A stretch of 64,000 bases of DNA from Afipia sp. P52-10 (GTDB lineage: Bacteria > Pseudomonadota > Alphaproteobacteria > Rhizobiales > Xanthobacteraceae), in NCBI RefSeq assembly GCF_000516555.1, contig NZ_AZSJ01000003.1:2594669-2658668 (forward strand), read 5' to 3'. The notes beneath the pieces were generated by a model, which saw only the letters and a list, made by a program, of their open reading frames with translations, searched no databases and was not told the origin of the DNA. A program made the translations under genes and the position numbers. Shown here in pieces: positions 45,744 through 53,721 of the stretch; position 1 is the first letter of the stretch; each line of letters begins with the position of its first letter.

Positions 45744-46901
45744 ATGATTGATGCGGCTCAGTACGATGACATTCGCGCTGAAGTGGCCAAGCTTTGTGCG
45801 CATTTCCCGGGCGAGTATTGGCGGGAGCTCGATGCGAGGATGGCTTATCCATCCGAATTCGTCCACGAGCTAACGAAGTCCGGCTACCTTGCGGTATTGA
45901 TTCCGGAGGAGTACGGCGGCGCCGGGATGCCATTGTCGGCGGCTGCCGCTATTCTCGAGGAGGTCCAGCGGGCCGGCTGCAACGGCAGTGCGTGTCATGC
46001 GCAGATGTACGTCATGGGCACGATATTGCGTTATGGCAGTGCAGCGCAAAAGAAGCGCTATCTACCGCAAGTCGCGACGGGTGCGCTTCGCATGCAGGCT
46101 TTCGGCGTCACGGAGCCGACGAGCGGCACCGATACAGGCTCGATACGCACGACCGCTCGGCGTGATGGCGATTGCTACATCGTCTCCGGCCAGAAGATCT
46201 GGACAAGCCGTGCCGAGCATTCCGATCTGATGGTTCTTCTTGCTCGTACAACTCCCAAGGACCAGGTCGCCAAGCGGGCTGACGGATTATCCGTGTTTAT
46301 CGTCGACATGCGCGAAGCCCTGGGCAAGGGAATGACGATCCGCCCGATCCGCACAATGATGAATCATGCCACGACCGAGATATTCCTGGACAATGTTCGG
46401 GTGCCTGCCGAAAATCTGATTGGCGAGGAAGGCAAGGGCTTCCGGTACATTCTCTCAGGCATGAACGCAGAGCGCATCCTGATTGCGGCTGAATGCGTCG
46501 GGGACGCCAAGTGGTTTCTGCAAAGGGCGTCGAACTATGCCAAGGATCGCGTCGTCTTTGGGAAGCCCATTGGCCAGAACCAGGGCATTCAGTTTCCGCT
46601 TGCGCGCGCTTACGCCAACATGAGAGCGGCCGAACTTATGGTACGCGAGGCGCTGTCGCTCTATGAGACGGGCAAAGACTGCGGCGCCGAGGCAAATATG
46701 GCGAAGCTGCTTGCCGCGGATGCCTCGAATGAAGCCGCGAACGTCTGTATCCAGACCCACGGAGGCTTCGGGTTCGCTGCGGAATACGATGTCGAACGCA
46801 AGTTTCGCGAAACGCGTCTTTATCAGGTCGCGCCAATCTCGACCAATCTGATCCTGGCGTTTCTTGCCGAGCACCGTCTTGGATTGCCGCGCGGATATTA
46901 A
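45744..46901 (+). CDS. Acyl-CoA dehydrogenase
   Basis: The 385-residue FAD enzyme of the acyl-CoA dehydrogenase family has YLAVLIPEEYGGAGMPLSAA at the start. LRMQAFGVTEPTSGTDTGSI is the flavin/substrate loop, and GMNAERILIAAECVGDAKWF and CIQTHGGFGFAAEYDVERKF come later. Where many members have a YEGT-type loop with the catalytic Glu, this one reads LYQVAPISTN, so the base position is atypical or moved. It diverges from the molybdenum hydroxylase operon across a perfect palindrome. Confidence 0.9.
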   Translation: MIDAAQYDDIRAEVAKLCAHFPGEYWRELDARMAYPSEFVHELTKSGYLAVLIPEEYGGAGMPLSAAAAILEEVQRAGCNGSACHAQMYVMGTILRYGSAAQKKRYLPQVATGALRMQAFGVTEPTSGTDTGSIRTTARRDGDCYIVSGQKIWTSRAEHSDLMVLLARTTPKDQVAKRADGLSVFIVDMREALGKGMTIRPIRTMMNHATTEIFLDNVRVPAENLIGEEGKGFRYILSGMNAERILIAAECVGDAKWFLQRASNYAKDRVVFGKPIGQNQGIQFPLARAYANMRAAELMVREALSLYETGKDCGAEANMAKLLAADASNEAANVCIQTHGGFGFAAEYDVERKFRETRLYQVAPISTNLILAFLAEHRLGLPRGY

Positions 46902-46939
46902 CCTCGAAGCGCATGGCGTGCGTCGCACGCTTCAAACCA

Positions 46940-46952
46940 TATAACTGATATT
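46940..46952. promoter_or_regulatory. Putative LysR-module operator (weak copy)
   Basis: TATAACTGATATT matches 10 of 13 positions of the palindrome. It lies about 110 bases before the TctC receptor gene. Confidence 0.35.
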
Positions 46953-47063
46953 GATGTTTCACAGGTTTCCCGGCGTTGCGACACCTTCTACTTCATCATT
47001 CCAGATTGCCGATCGCTGGGTTGGATGCTGCGGTGCGGCCTCGTCTACGAGGGGAGAGTAGTG

Positions 47064-48080
47064 ATGAAACGGCGCGGGCTTTCATTGTGCCACGGATTGC
47101 TCAGGCAGGCGCGTGTCAACAGCATTCGCGCAGCGATCGCATTGGCGATGGTTGCAGGCTCCTGCATCCCGGTTCTTTCTGAGGCTTATCCAACGCGTCC
47201 GATCAGCTTGATAGTGCCGTTTCCGGCCGGAGGCGGTACCGACACGCTTGCGAGACCGCTTGTCGAGCGGCTCAAGGAACACCTGGGCCAACCGGTCATC
47301 ATCGACAATCGCGGCGGAGGGGGCAGCAACATCGGAAACTCGGCCGCCGCGCGGTCGGCGGCTGATGGCTACACGCTGCTGATCAATACAGACACCATGG
47401 CGGTCCTTTCGTTGCTTTTTGCCAAGCTCACCTATGATCCGATCAACGATCTGACGCCGGTCGGCTATATAGCCAGCGTCCCGATGGTGATCGCGATCAA
47501 TCCGAAGTTGCCGGTCAATTCTGTCCAGGATCTTATCGAGAAGGCTCGTAAGGACAACGACAGCCTCAACTTCGCGAATGTCGGAACCGGAACGCCGCAG
47601 CATCTTGCATTCGAATTGTTGTGCCGTGCCGCCGGCATCAAAATCAATCAGGCGGGCTATCGTGGTGCCGGCCCGGCCATCAATGATGTCGTGGCCGGTC
47701 ACATCCAGTTTGGCGTGTTCACGCTCGGCTCGGTTCTCCCACAGATCGAGGCCGGAAACATGCGCGCGCTTGCGGTGCTAAGCGACAAGCGACATCCTGC
47801 GGTTCCGAATGTGCCGACCATCGTGGAGGCGGGATACAAGGACGTTCAGGTGCCGATTCGGTACATTCTCTTTGCGCCGAAAGGTATGCCGCATGCGATC
47901 ATGACGAAGCTGAACAAGGCACTCGAGTCCTCCGTTGCGTCGCCGGAGATGACAAACGTACTGTCGCGGAATGCATACGAACCGCTCTACGGGTCTCCTG
48001 AGGAAATCTCAAAACTGATGCGCGATGAGAACGCGCGATGGTCGCCTATCGTCAAGGAGCTTGGGTTACGTCTCGATTGA
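47064..48080 (+). CDS. TctC/Bug-family periplasmic solute-binding protein
   Basis: This 338-residue exported receptor belongs to the tripartite tricarboxylate transporter family. After a signal region (ending near VLSEA) come YPTRPISLIVPFPAGGGTDT, GQPVIIDNRGGGGSNIGNSA and ADGYTLLINTDTMAV, the ligand-pocket loops of Bug proteins. No TctA or TctB membrane genes are in the window. GGGGAG precedes the ATG. It likely captures the carboxylate used by module A. Confidence 0.9.
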   Translation: MKRRGLSLCHGLLRQARVNSIRAAIALAMVAGSCIPVLSEAYPTRPISLIVPFPAGGGTDTLARPLVERLKEHLGQPVIIDNRGGGGSNIGNSAAARSAADGYTLLINTDTMAVLSLLFAKLTYDPINDLTPVGYIASVPMVIAINPKLPVNSVQDLIEKARKDNDSLNFANVGTGTPQHLAFELLCRAAGIKINQAGYRGAGPAINDVVAGHIQFGVFTLGSVLPQIEAGNMRALAVLSDKRHPAVPNVPTIVEAGYKDVQVPIRYILFAPKGMPHAIMTKLNKALESSVASPEMTNVLSRNAYEPLYGSPEEISKLMRDENARWSPIVKELGLRLD

Positions 48081-48295
48081 CCCGCCGGCGTGTCATCGAG
48101 TCTGACCCAGAGCATGTGAGGTCAGCCCTTCGGTGAGTGGCCGGCCGCTTCTCTTGAGCCGCTAGCCTCTTTGCAGTCGCTTTGGTCTACTCCATCGCAG
48201 CCGCTGATAGCAGCATGGATGTGGACGGATCGGCGCATTCCGCGCGCAGAACTTATCGCCGCCCTGGGCAGATTGCGGTTCTATCTCGATCCTTA

Positions 48296-49045
48296 CTATT
48301 TCGTGTGCGATTTGCGCCCAAGGAGTTGCGCGTCGTATTCGCGCAGCCGCATGGATAGGCGCTGAGCGGCTTGCGTCAGAAGATCGCTTGTCTCCGGCTT
48401 TTTCAGTTTGAGAAAGAGCCGGCTGCGTGGCCCTGCGATGCTCAGAACACCGATGAGCGCGCCGTTTTTGCCAAATACCGGAGCAGCTATCGATGCCATC
48501 TCCGGATCGCGCTCGCCGAGTGATTGAATGACGTCGCATGATGCCGACAGCGATGGCTTGCCGTGCTCGTAGAGCAGGAAGGCGCGCCCGGCAGCGCCGC
48601 GGTTGAGCGGCAAGCGCTCGCCGATGCTGAGCTGATCCCTGACAGTCTGCTTGGAATCCACACGGAACAGGCAGAGCCGCTGATTGCCGTCGCGAATGTA
48701 GTAGGAAGCACTTTCGGCCGTCTTGGCCATCAGATCCTGCAATTCCGGTTCGACGAATTCGCGTAGATTGAATGACCGTTCGTAGATCGTCGCCAGGTTC
48801 AGGACCGATGCATCGAGGCGGAAATGTCCGTCGGCGGTGCGCGTGATGAACTGAGCGGCCTCCAACGATACCAGAAGGCGAAGCAGGGTGCTCTTGTACA
48901 GTCCGGTTCGCGCCGCGAGGTCGCCGAGCGACAGGTGCGAGTCGCCGGGGCCAAAGGCCAGCAGAACAGAAAGCGCGCGATCGACCGCCGCAACTCCGCC
49001 GACCTTCGACGGCGCTGCCTTTCTTCGCTGGGATGAGGTGAGCAT
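48296..49045 (-). CDS. IclR-family transcriptional regulator (module B)
   Basis: The 249-residue regulator has an N-terminal winged helix (VAAVDRALSVLLAFGPGDSH, LSLGDLAARTGLYKSTLLRL). The C-terminal IclR effector domain includes RGAAGRAFLLYEHGKPS and SIAAPVFGKNGALIGVLSIA. It diverges from the TctC-PrpD-LeuCDB operon, with an inverted repeat GCATTCT-N7-AGAATGC between them. Start at 49045 (ATG) or 49054 (GTG). Confidence 0.9.
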   Translation of the reverse strand: MLTSSQRRKAAPSKVGGVAAVDRALSVLLAFGPGDSHLSLGDLAARTGLYKSTLLRLLVSLEAAQFITRTADGHFRLDASVLNLATIYERSFNLREFVEPELQDLMAKTAESASYYIRDGNQRLCLFRVDSKQTVRDQLSIGERLPLNRGAAGRAFLLYEHGKPSLSASCDVIQSLGERDPEMASIAAPVFGKNGALIGVLSIAGPRSRLFLKLKKPETSDLLTQAAQRLSMRLREYDAQLLGRKSHTK

Positions 49046-49070
49046 CGCTGACACGTCCGAAAAACCATCT

Positions 49071-49091
49071 GCATTCTATTAGAGAGAATGC
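49071..49091. promoter_or_regulatory. Inverted repeat in the IclR/tctC divergent promoter
   Basis: GCATTCT (49071-49077) and AGAATGC (49085-49091) form a perfect 7-bp inverted repeat with a 7-base spacer, 44 bases before the tctC-like start. It is a candidate IclR operator. Confidence 0.45.
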
Positions 49092-49135
49092 CGTCCGGCA
49101 AAGCGCTGTATCACTATCTCCGGGGAGAGAGAAAG

Positions 49136-50131
49136 ATGCAGAAAACCAAGATACCGGCGAGACTTTCGCGGCGCAGCGCACTCGCACTTTCCACATTCGG
49201 GCTTGTGGCCCTCGGGGCGATGCAGGTGTTTGCTGCGGCCGACACGCTGAAGATCGTGGTTGGCTTTCCGCCCGGTGGTGGCACGGATCTCGTGGCTCGT
49301 GCCTTGGCTGAACAGCTCCGCAAAGCAAGCGGCCGGGCGGTGATCGTCGAAAACCGGCCTGGTGCGGGATCGAATATCGCCTCCGATGCCGTGGCACGGG
49401 CCGTGCCCGATGGCAACACAGTGTTGCTTGGCGGCAACTTCAGCCATGCCATCAATCCGCATCTCTACACGCATTTGACATTCGATGTGCAGAGAGACTT
49501 CACGCCGCTGACGCGCGTCAACTACGGCCCATTCCTGTTTGCCGTGCGCAAGGAGAGTCCGATTCATTCATTCACGCAGTTAATCGATCAGGCGAAGTCT
49601 GCGCCCGGCAAGTTTACTTATGGCTCCTCCGGCAACGGGACGCCACAGCATCTTGCTGGATCGTGGCTGGAAAAGACCACCGGTGCCCAGTTCCTGCACG
49701 TTCCCTACAAGGGAGGTGCGCCTGCGGTGATGGCTCTTTTGGGCGGTGAGATCGACTTCCTGGCGGGATCTATCGCGGTGCTGTCGCCGCAGATTGCGGC
49801 CGGTGCACTGCGGCCGTTGGCGGTGACGAGCGCGAAGCGCTGGCCAACGGTACCGGACGTGCCGGCGATGCTCGAACTCGGAGTGCAGGATTTCGATCTG
49901 TATATCTGGCTCGGGCTTTGGTTACCCGCGGGCGTACCATCCGACAAGCTGGCCGAGTTGTTTGCGATGTTCCGGGGGGCGATCGAGTCCGCGACCGTTC
50001 AGGAGATCCTGACGCGCGAAGGTCTCACGCCGAGCCCATCGGAGTCACCTGAAGAGTTCGCAGCGTTTGCCGCGAGCGAGTACGCGCTATGGGGCAAGAT
50101 CGTGAAGAGCTCCGGCGCGCGCGTCGAATAA
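49136..50131 (+). CDS. TctC/Bug-family periplasmic solute-binding protein
   Basis: The 331-residue receptor has a signal segment of mixed Tat/Sec look (LSRRSALALSTFGLVALGAM) ending near VFAAA. Family loops are KIVVGFPPGGGTDLVARALA, AVIVENRPGAGSNIASDAVA and YGSSGNGTPQHLAGSWLEK. It is the first gene of the operon with MmgE/PrpD and LeuC-, LeuD- and LeuB-like genes, so its ligand is probably the di- or tricarboxylate that they process. GGGGAGAGAG precedes the ATG. Confidence 0.9.
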   Translation: MQKTKIPARLSRRSALALSTFGLVALGAMQVFAAADTLKIVVGFPPGGGTDLVARALAEQLRKASGRAVIVENRPGAGSNIASDAVARAVPDGNTVLLGGNFSHAINPHLYTHLTFDVQRDFTPLTRVNYGPFLFAVRKESPIHSFTQLIDQAKSAPGKFTYGSSGNGTPQHLAGSWLEKTTGAQFLHVPYKGGAPAVMALLGGEIDFLAGSIAVLSPQIAAGALRPLAVTSAKRWPTVPDVPAMLELGVQDFDLYIWLGLWLPAGVPSDKLAELFAMFRGAIESATVQEILTREGLTPSPSESPEEFAAFAASEYALWGKIVKSSGARVE

Positions 50132-50200
50132 CGGGCGCGCGTCAGGAGGCGGTCGCCGCTTTCCATTCGTAATCAATTACCAATGACAGGAGTTTCAGTC

Positions 50201-51565
50201 ATGCCTTCCGCCGCAGAGGCGCTGGCGGCCTTCGCCGTCGATCTGTCCTATGAGACATTGCCGCCCGAGGTCGTGCATAAAGCCAAGCAATTGCTGCTCG
50301 ACACATTGGGCTGTGCATTTGGCGGTTATCTGAGCGAGCCGAGCCAGATGACCCGCGCGACAGTGCGTAATCTTGGTGGTGTGCCGGAGGCGACCATCAT
50401 TGGAACCGGGGACCGGACATCGAGCGCCAATGCCGCATTAGCGAACTGCGTGATGGTTCGATACCTCGATTTCATGGATATCTATCGCAGCAAGGATGGT
50501 TGTCATCCGAGCGAGAACATCCCGACTGCGTTGGCGGTGGCAGAGCGCCAGAAACGCAACGGACGCGACCTCCTGGTTGCGATCGTGCTGGGCTTCGAGG
50601 TCCAGCAGCGGTTCGCAGATGCTATTCCCTGCCATCACCTCGACTGGCATCATGTAACGGCGGCTGGATACGTCACGCCGGTGGTGGCTGGCAAGCTGAT
50701 GAATCTCGACCGCGAGCAGATCGCAAATGCGATCGGCATCGGCGGTTGTCACAATCATGCTCTGGCCGATCTGCTTGGCGAATGGTGGGCTGGCACCGGC
50801 CAGATCAGCATGATGAAGGCGATCGGCTATGGCTTTGGTTCGCAGAGCGGCATTACGGCGGCGATGCTGGCGGAGCAGGGGTTCACGGGTCCGAAGACGA
50901 TCATCGAGAGCTTCAACCGCGTCGTTGCACAGAACCAGGACCTGACGCCGATCATCAAAGGTGATGATCATTTCAAGATTCTTGATACGAGTCTGAAAAG
51001 TTTCCCGTCCGAATATCTGTCGCAGTCGCCGATCGAAGTGCTGCTGGCGCTGGCAAAGGAGAACGACATCGATCCCGCCAAGGTGAAGAGCATTCATGTT
51101 CGCGCGAATACACGGGCGAGCATTCTGGTGAAGGATTCTTCATATTATCCGCAGACGCGCGAGTCAGCCGATCATAGCATTCCTTACTGTCTGGCGATGG
51201 CACTGATCGATCGTGAGCTGTCGCCGGCTCAATTCATCCGCGAACAGTGGAACGACCCCCGCGTGATCGAGCTGATGCGCAAGGTTAGCTTTTCGGTCGA
51301 CCCGGAATTCGATCGGATGTTCCCCAAGGCTCGACCGTGTGTCGTGACTGTGACGATGCAGTCAGGGGCCGTGTACGAGCGGAGGATCGATCATCCGCGT
51401 GGATCGCCGGGCAATCCCATGACGGACGCGGAGATACAGAACAAGTTCGCCAAACTATCGGCGCCGCTGATGTCGAATGGGCAGATCGAACGGATCGTCG
51501 ACACCGTCAACTCATTGGATCGTCTCGACGATGTTGGGGAATTGATGGCGCTGACAGTCGTGTGA
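50201..51565 (+). CDS. MmgE/PrpD family protein
   Basis: This 454-residue protein belongs to the family of 2-methylcitrate dehydratase, cis-aconitate decarboxylase and iminodisuccinate epimerase. Conserved parts are LLLDTLGCAFGGYLSEPSQM, FMDIYRSKDGCHPSENIPTA, HHVTAAGYVTPVVAGKLMNL and the C-terminal KARPCVVTVTMQSGAVYERR. AGGAG eight bases upstream selects the ATG at 50201 over 50183. It probably isomerises, dehydrates or decarboxylates a polycarboxylate with the neighbouring aconitase-type pair. Confidence 0.9.
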   Translation: MPSAAEALAAFAVDLSYETLPPEVVHKAKQLLLDTLGCAFGGYLSEPSQMTRATVRNLGGVPEATIIGTGDRTSSANAALANCVMVRYLDFMDIYRSKDGCHPSENIPTALAVAERQKRNGRDLLVAIVLGFEVQQRFADAIPCHHLDWHHVTAAGYVTPVVAGKLMNLDREQIANAIGIGGCHNHALADLLGEWWAGTGQISMMKAIGYGFGSQSGITAAMLAEQGFTGPKTIIESFNRVVAQNQDLTPIIKGDDHFKILDTSLKSFPSEYLSQSPIEVLLALAKENDIDPAKVKSIHVRANTRASILVKDSSYYPQTRESADHSIPYCLAMALIDRELSPAQFIREQWNDPRVIELMRKVSFSVDPEFDRMFPKARPCVVTVTMQSGAVYERRIDHPRGSPGNPMTDAEIQNKFAKLSAPLMSNGQIERIVDTVNSLDRLDDVGELMALTVV

Positions 51566-51572
51566 GCCGAGA

Positions 51573-51611
51573 GAGGGGACGTTGTTATCCTGGCTCCAAC
51601 GACGTCCCCTC
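51573..51611 (+). other. Long RNA hairpin between the PrpD and LeuC-like genes
   Basis: GAGGGGACGTTGTT (51573-51586) pairs with AACGACGTCCCCTC (51598-51611) in a 14-bp stem with one wobble pair and an 11-base loop. No T-run follows. It could stabilise or process the operon mRNA or act as an attenuator. Confidence 0.6.
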
Positions 51612-51661
51612 GCGAGCTCGACATTCAACGCGTATCACGTTTTCCGCGGGTGATTTGAAAC

Positions 51662-53062
51662 ATGCCTGACTTGACGTTACTGGATAAGCTCTGGGATCCT
51701 CATGTGGTGCGCGATTACGGCAACGGATTTGCGCTGCTGCACATCGATCGTCACCTGCTGCACGATCTGTCGGGTGCCCGTGCCCTGCTGTTCACCGAGC
51801 AGCAGGGACACAGCGTCGCCAATGCGGAGTTGTGTTTTGCTACCGCCGATCACGCAGTCTCGACCGCGCCGGGGCGAACCGGGGCGACGTTTCCGCCCGG
51901 CGCAAAATTGCTGGAGGGGCTGCGCCAGCGGGCGTCGGAGTACGGTATCCGCGTGTTCGATCTTGGCGAAGACGGACATGGCATCGTGCATGTGATGGGT
52001 CTTGAGCTCGGGCTGACGTTGCCTGGCGCAACACTCATTTGCGGCGATAGTCATACCTGTACGCATGGTGCTGTCGGCGCACTCGCTTTCGGAGTCGGAT
52101 CGAGCGAATTGGTTCATGCATTGGCCACCCAGACATTGGTTCAACGCAAGCCGAAGGCGCTTCGCATTCGGTTTGAGGGGGTGATGTCACAAGGCGTGAC
52201 GGCCAAGGATATGATCCTGCACCTGATCGGGATGATCGGGACGGACGCGGGGACAGGATATGCGGTCGAATACGCGGGATCATCTATTCGCGCGATGCCC
52301 GTGGAGGGTCGCGCGACCATCTGCAATCTCTCGATCGAGATGGGCGCGAAGATCGGGTTTGTCGCTCCGGACGATGTAACGTTGCAGTATCTCGCCGGGC
52401 GCGATTTTACGCCGAAAGGCGCTTTGTGGGATCGTGCGGTGGATCATTGGCGCAGCTTGCGCTCGGAAGAAGATGCGACGTTCGATCGCGAGCATGTGGT
52501 TGATGTCGCGGCGATCGCGCCGCAGATTACATGGGGCACCAGTCCGGAGCATGTCATCGCTGTCGACGCGGTAATCCCTAATCCAGACCGCGCGGGCGAT
52601 GCGACTTGCGGCCACGCCTGGGCTGAAGCATTGCGTTATCAAGGCCTCGAGCCCGGCAAGCCCATTGAAGGCACTCGAATCGATTGGGTCTTCATCGGAT
52701 CGTGCACCAACAGCCGGCTATCGGATCTGCAGGATGCCGCGGGGTTGCTCCGGGGCCGCCGCAAAGCGGAGCATGTCCGGGCTTGGGTGGTTCCCGGCTC
52801 CGAACGGGTCAAACGCCAGGCCGAAGCGGAGGGACTCGATCGCGTATTTCGCGAGGCCGGCTTCGAATGGCGCGAGGCGGGATGTTCGATGTGCCTTGCC
52901 TCGAATGGCGAGCAGGTGCCGCCCCAGGCGCGCTGCATATCGACATCCAACAGAAATTTTGTCGGGAGGCAGGGACCAGGAGCCCGGACCCATCTCGCCA
53001 GTCCGGCCATGGCGGCGGCAGCAGCGATCAAGGGCGCGATCGCGGATGTGAGGAAGCTGTAA
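51662..53062 (+). CDS. Aconitase-family (LeuC-like) hydratase large subunit
   Basis: This 466-residue large subunit of a two-subunit dehydratase has TLLDKLWDPHVVRDYGNGFA, VICGDSHTCTHGAVGALAFG-like sequence (LICGDSHTCTHGAVGALA) and the 4Fe-4S cysteines in WVFIGSCTNSRLSDLQDAAG and EAGCSMCLASNGEQV. LeuC isomerises isopropylmalate, and relatives hydrate citraconate or dimethylmaleate. No leuA is adjacent and the context is catabolic, so a non-leucine substrate is likely. Its stop overlaps the small-subunit start. Confidence 0.9.
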   Translation: MPDLTLLDKLWDPHVVRDYGNGFALLHIDRHLLHDLSGARALLFTEQQGHSVANAELCFATADHAVSTAPGRTGATFPPGAKLLEGLRQRASEYGIRVFDLGEDGHGIVHVMGLELGLTLPGATLICGDSHTCTHGAVGALAFGVGSSELVHALATQTLVQRKPKALRIRFEGVMSQGVTAKDMILHLIGMIGTDAGTGYAVEYAGSSIRAMPVEGRATICNLSIEMGAKIGFVAPDDVTLQYLAGRDFTPKGALWDRAVDHWRSLRSEEDATFDREHVVDVAAIAPQITWGTSPEHVIAVDAVIPNPDRAGDATCGHAWAEALRYQGLEPGKPIEGTRIDWVFIGSCTNSRLSDLQDAAGLLRGRRKAEHVRAWVVPGSERVKRQAEAEGLDRVFREAGFEWREAGCSMCLASNGEQVPPQARCISTSNRNFVGRQGPGARTHLASPAMAAAAAIKGAIADVRKL

Positions 53063-53685
53063 TGCAGGCATTTACGGTTTTGACGGGTGTTGCGGCACCA
53101 TTGGTCGTACCGAACATCAACACCGATGTCATCATCAGAATCGAGCGGCTGATCGGAGCCGACCGGGATCATTTGGGACCATATTGTTTCGAAGCGCTCC
53201 GCTATCGTCCGGATGGCACGGAAAATCCGGATTTTGTTCTGAATCGTCCGCCATGGCGCGGTGCCCCGATCATTCTGGCGGGGGCGAATTTCGGGTGCGG
53301 CTCGAGCCGGGAAGGCGCGGTATGGGCGCTGATGGGACTTGGCGTTCGTTGCATCATCGCGCCGAGCTTCGGCGAGATATTCTTCAACAACTGCTTTCAG
53401 AATGGATTGTTGCCGATTGTGCTGCTCGAAGCCGACGTCCAGCGAATGGCATCCGAGGCCGAGGCGGCGCCAGACGGTGGTGCAATACACGTCGATCTTG
53501 TGCGTAAGATCGTGGCGTCGCCGGCAAAGTGTGAGACGGCATTCGCAATCGACGATCGTCGTCAGAGGGCGTTGCTTGAGGGGCTCGACGAAATCGGACA
53601 AACACGTCTCCACAGCAACGAGATTGTGGCTTGGCAGGATGCCGACCGCAGGTCGCGGCCGTGGATTTGGTTTCGTGCGAGCTGA
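53062..53685 (+). CDS. Aconitase-family (LeuD-like) hydratase small subunit
   Basis: The 207-residue swivel-domain subunit has PLVVPNINTDVIIRIERLIG, ILAGANFGCGSSREGAVWAL (substrate-binding loop) and IIAPSFGEIFFNNCFQNGLL. The loop reads SSREGAVWAL rather than the more usual SSREHAPWAL of leucine-pathway LeuD, consistent with altered specificity. It shares bases with the large-subunit stop codon (TAATG), giving translational coupling. Confidence 0.9.
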   Translation: MQAFTVLTGVAAPLVVPNINTDVIIRIERLIGADRDHLGPYCFEALRYRPDGTENPDFVLNRPPWRGAPIILAGANFGCGSSREGAVWALMGLGVRCIIAPSFGEIFFNNCFQNGLLPIVLLEADVQRMASEAEAAPDGGAIHVDLVRKIVASPAKCETAFAIDDRRQRALLEGLDEIGQTRLHSNEIVAWQDADRRSRPWIWFRAS

Positions 53686-53721
53686 AGCCACGGTTCGGAT
53701 ACAGAGAGGAGCGAACGCGTG

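Noticed and set aside
48081-48295. Small frame MQSLWSTPSQPLIAAW... after the first TctC gene
   Set aside because: It runs into the IclR gene on the other strand and has no ribosome site or family resemblance.
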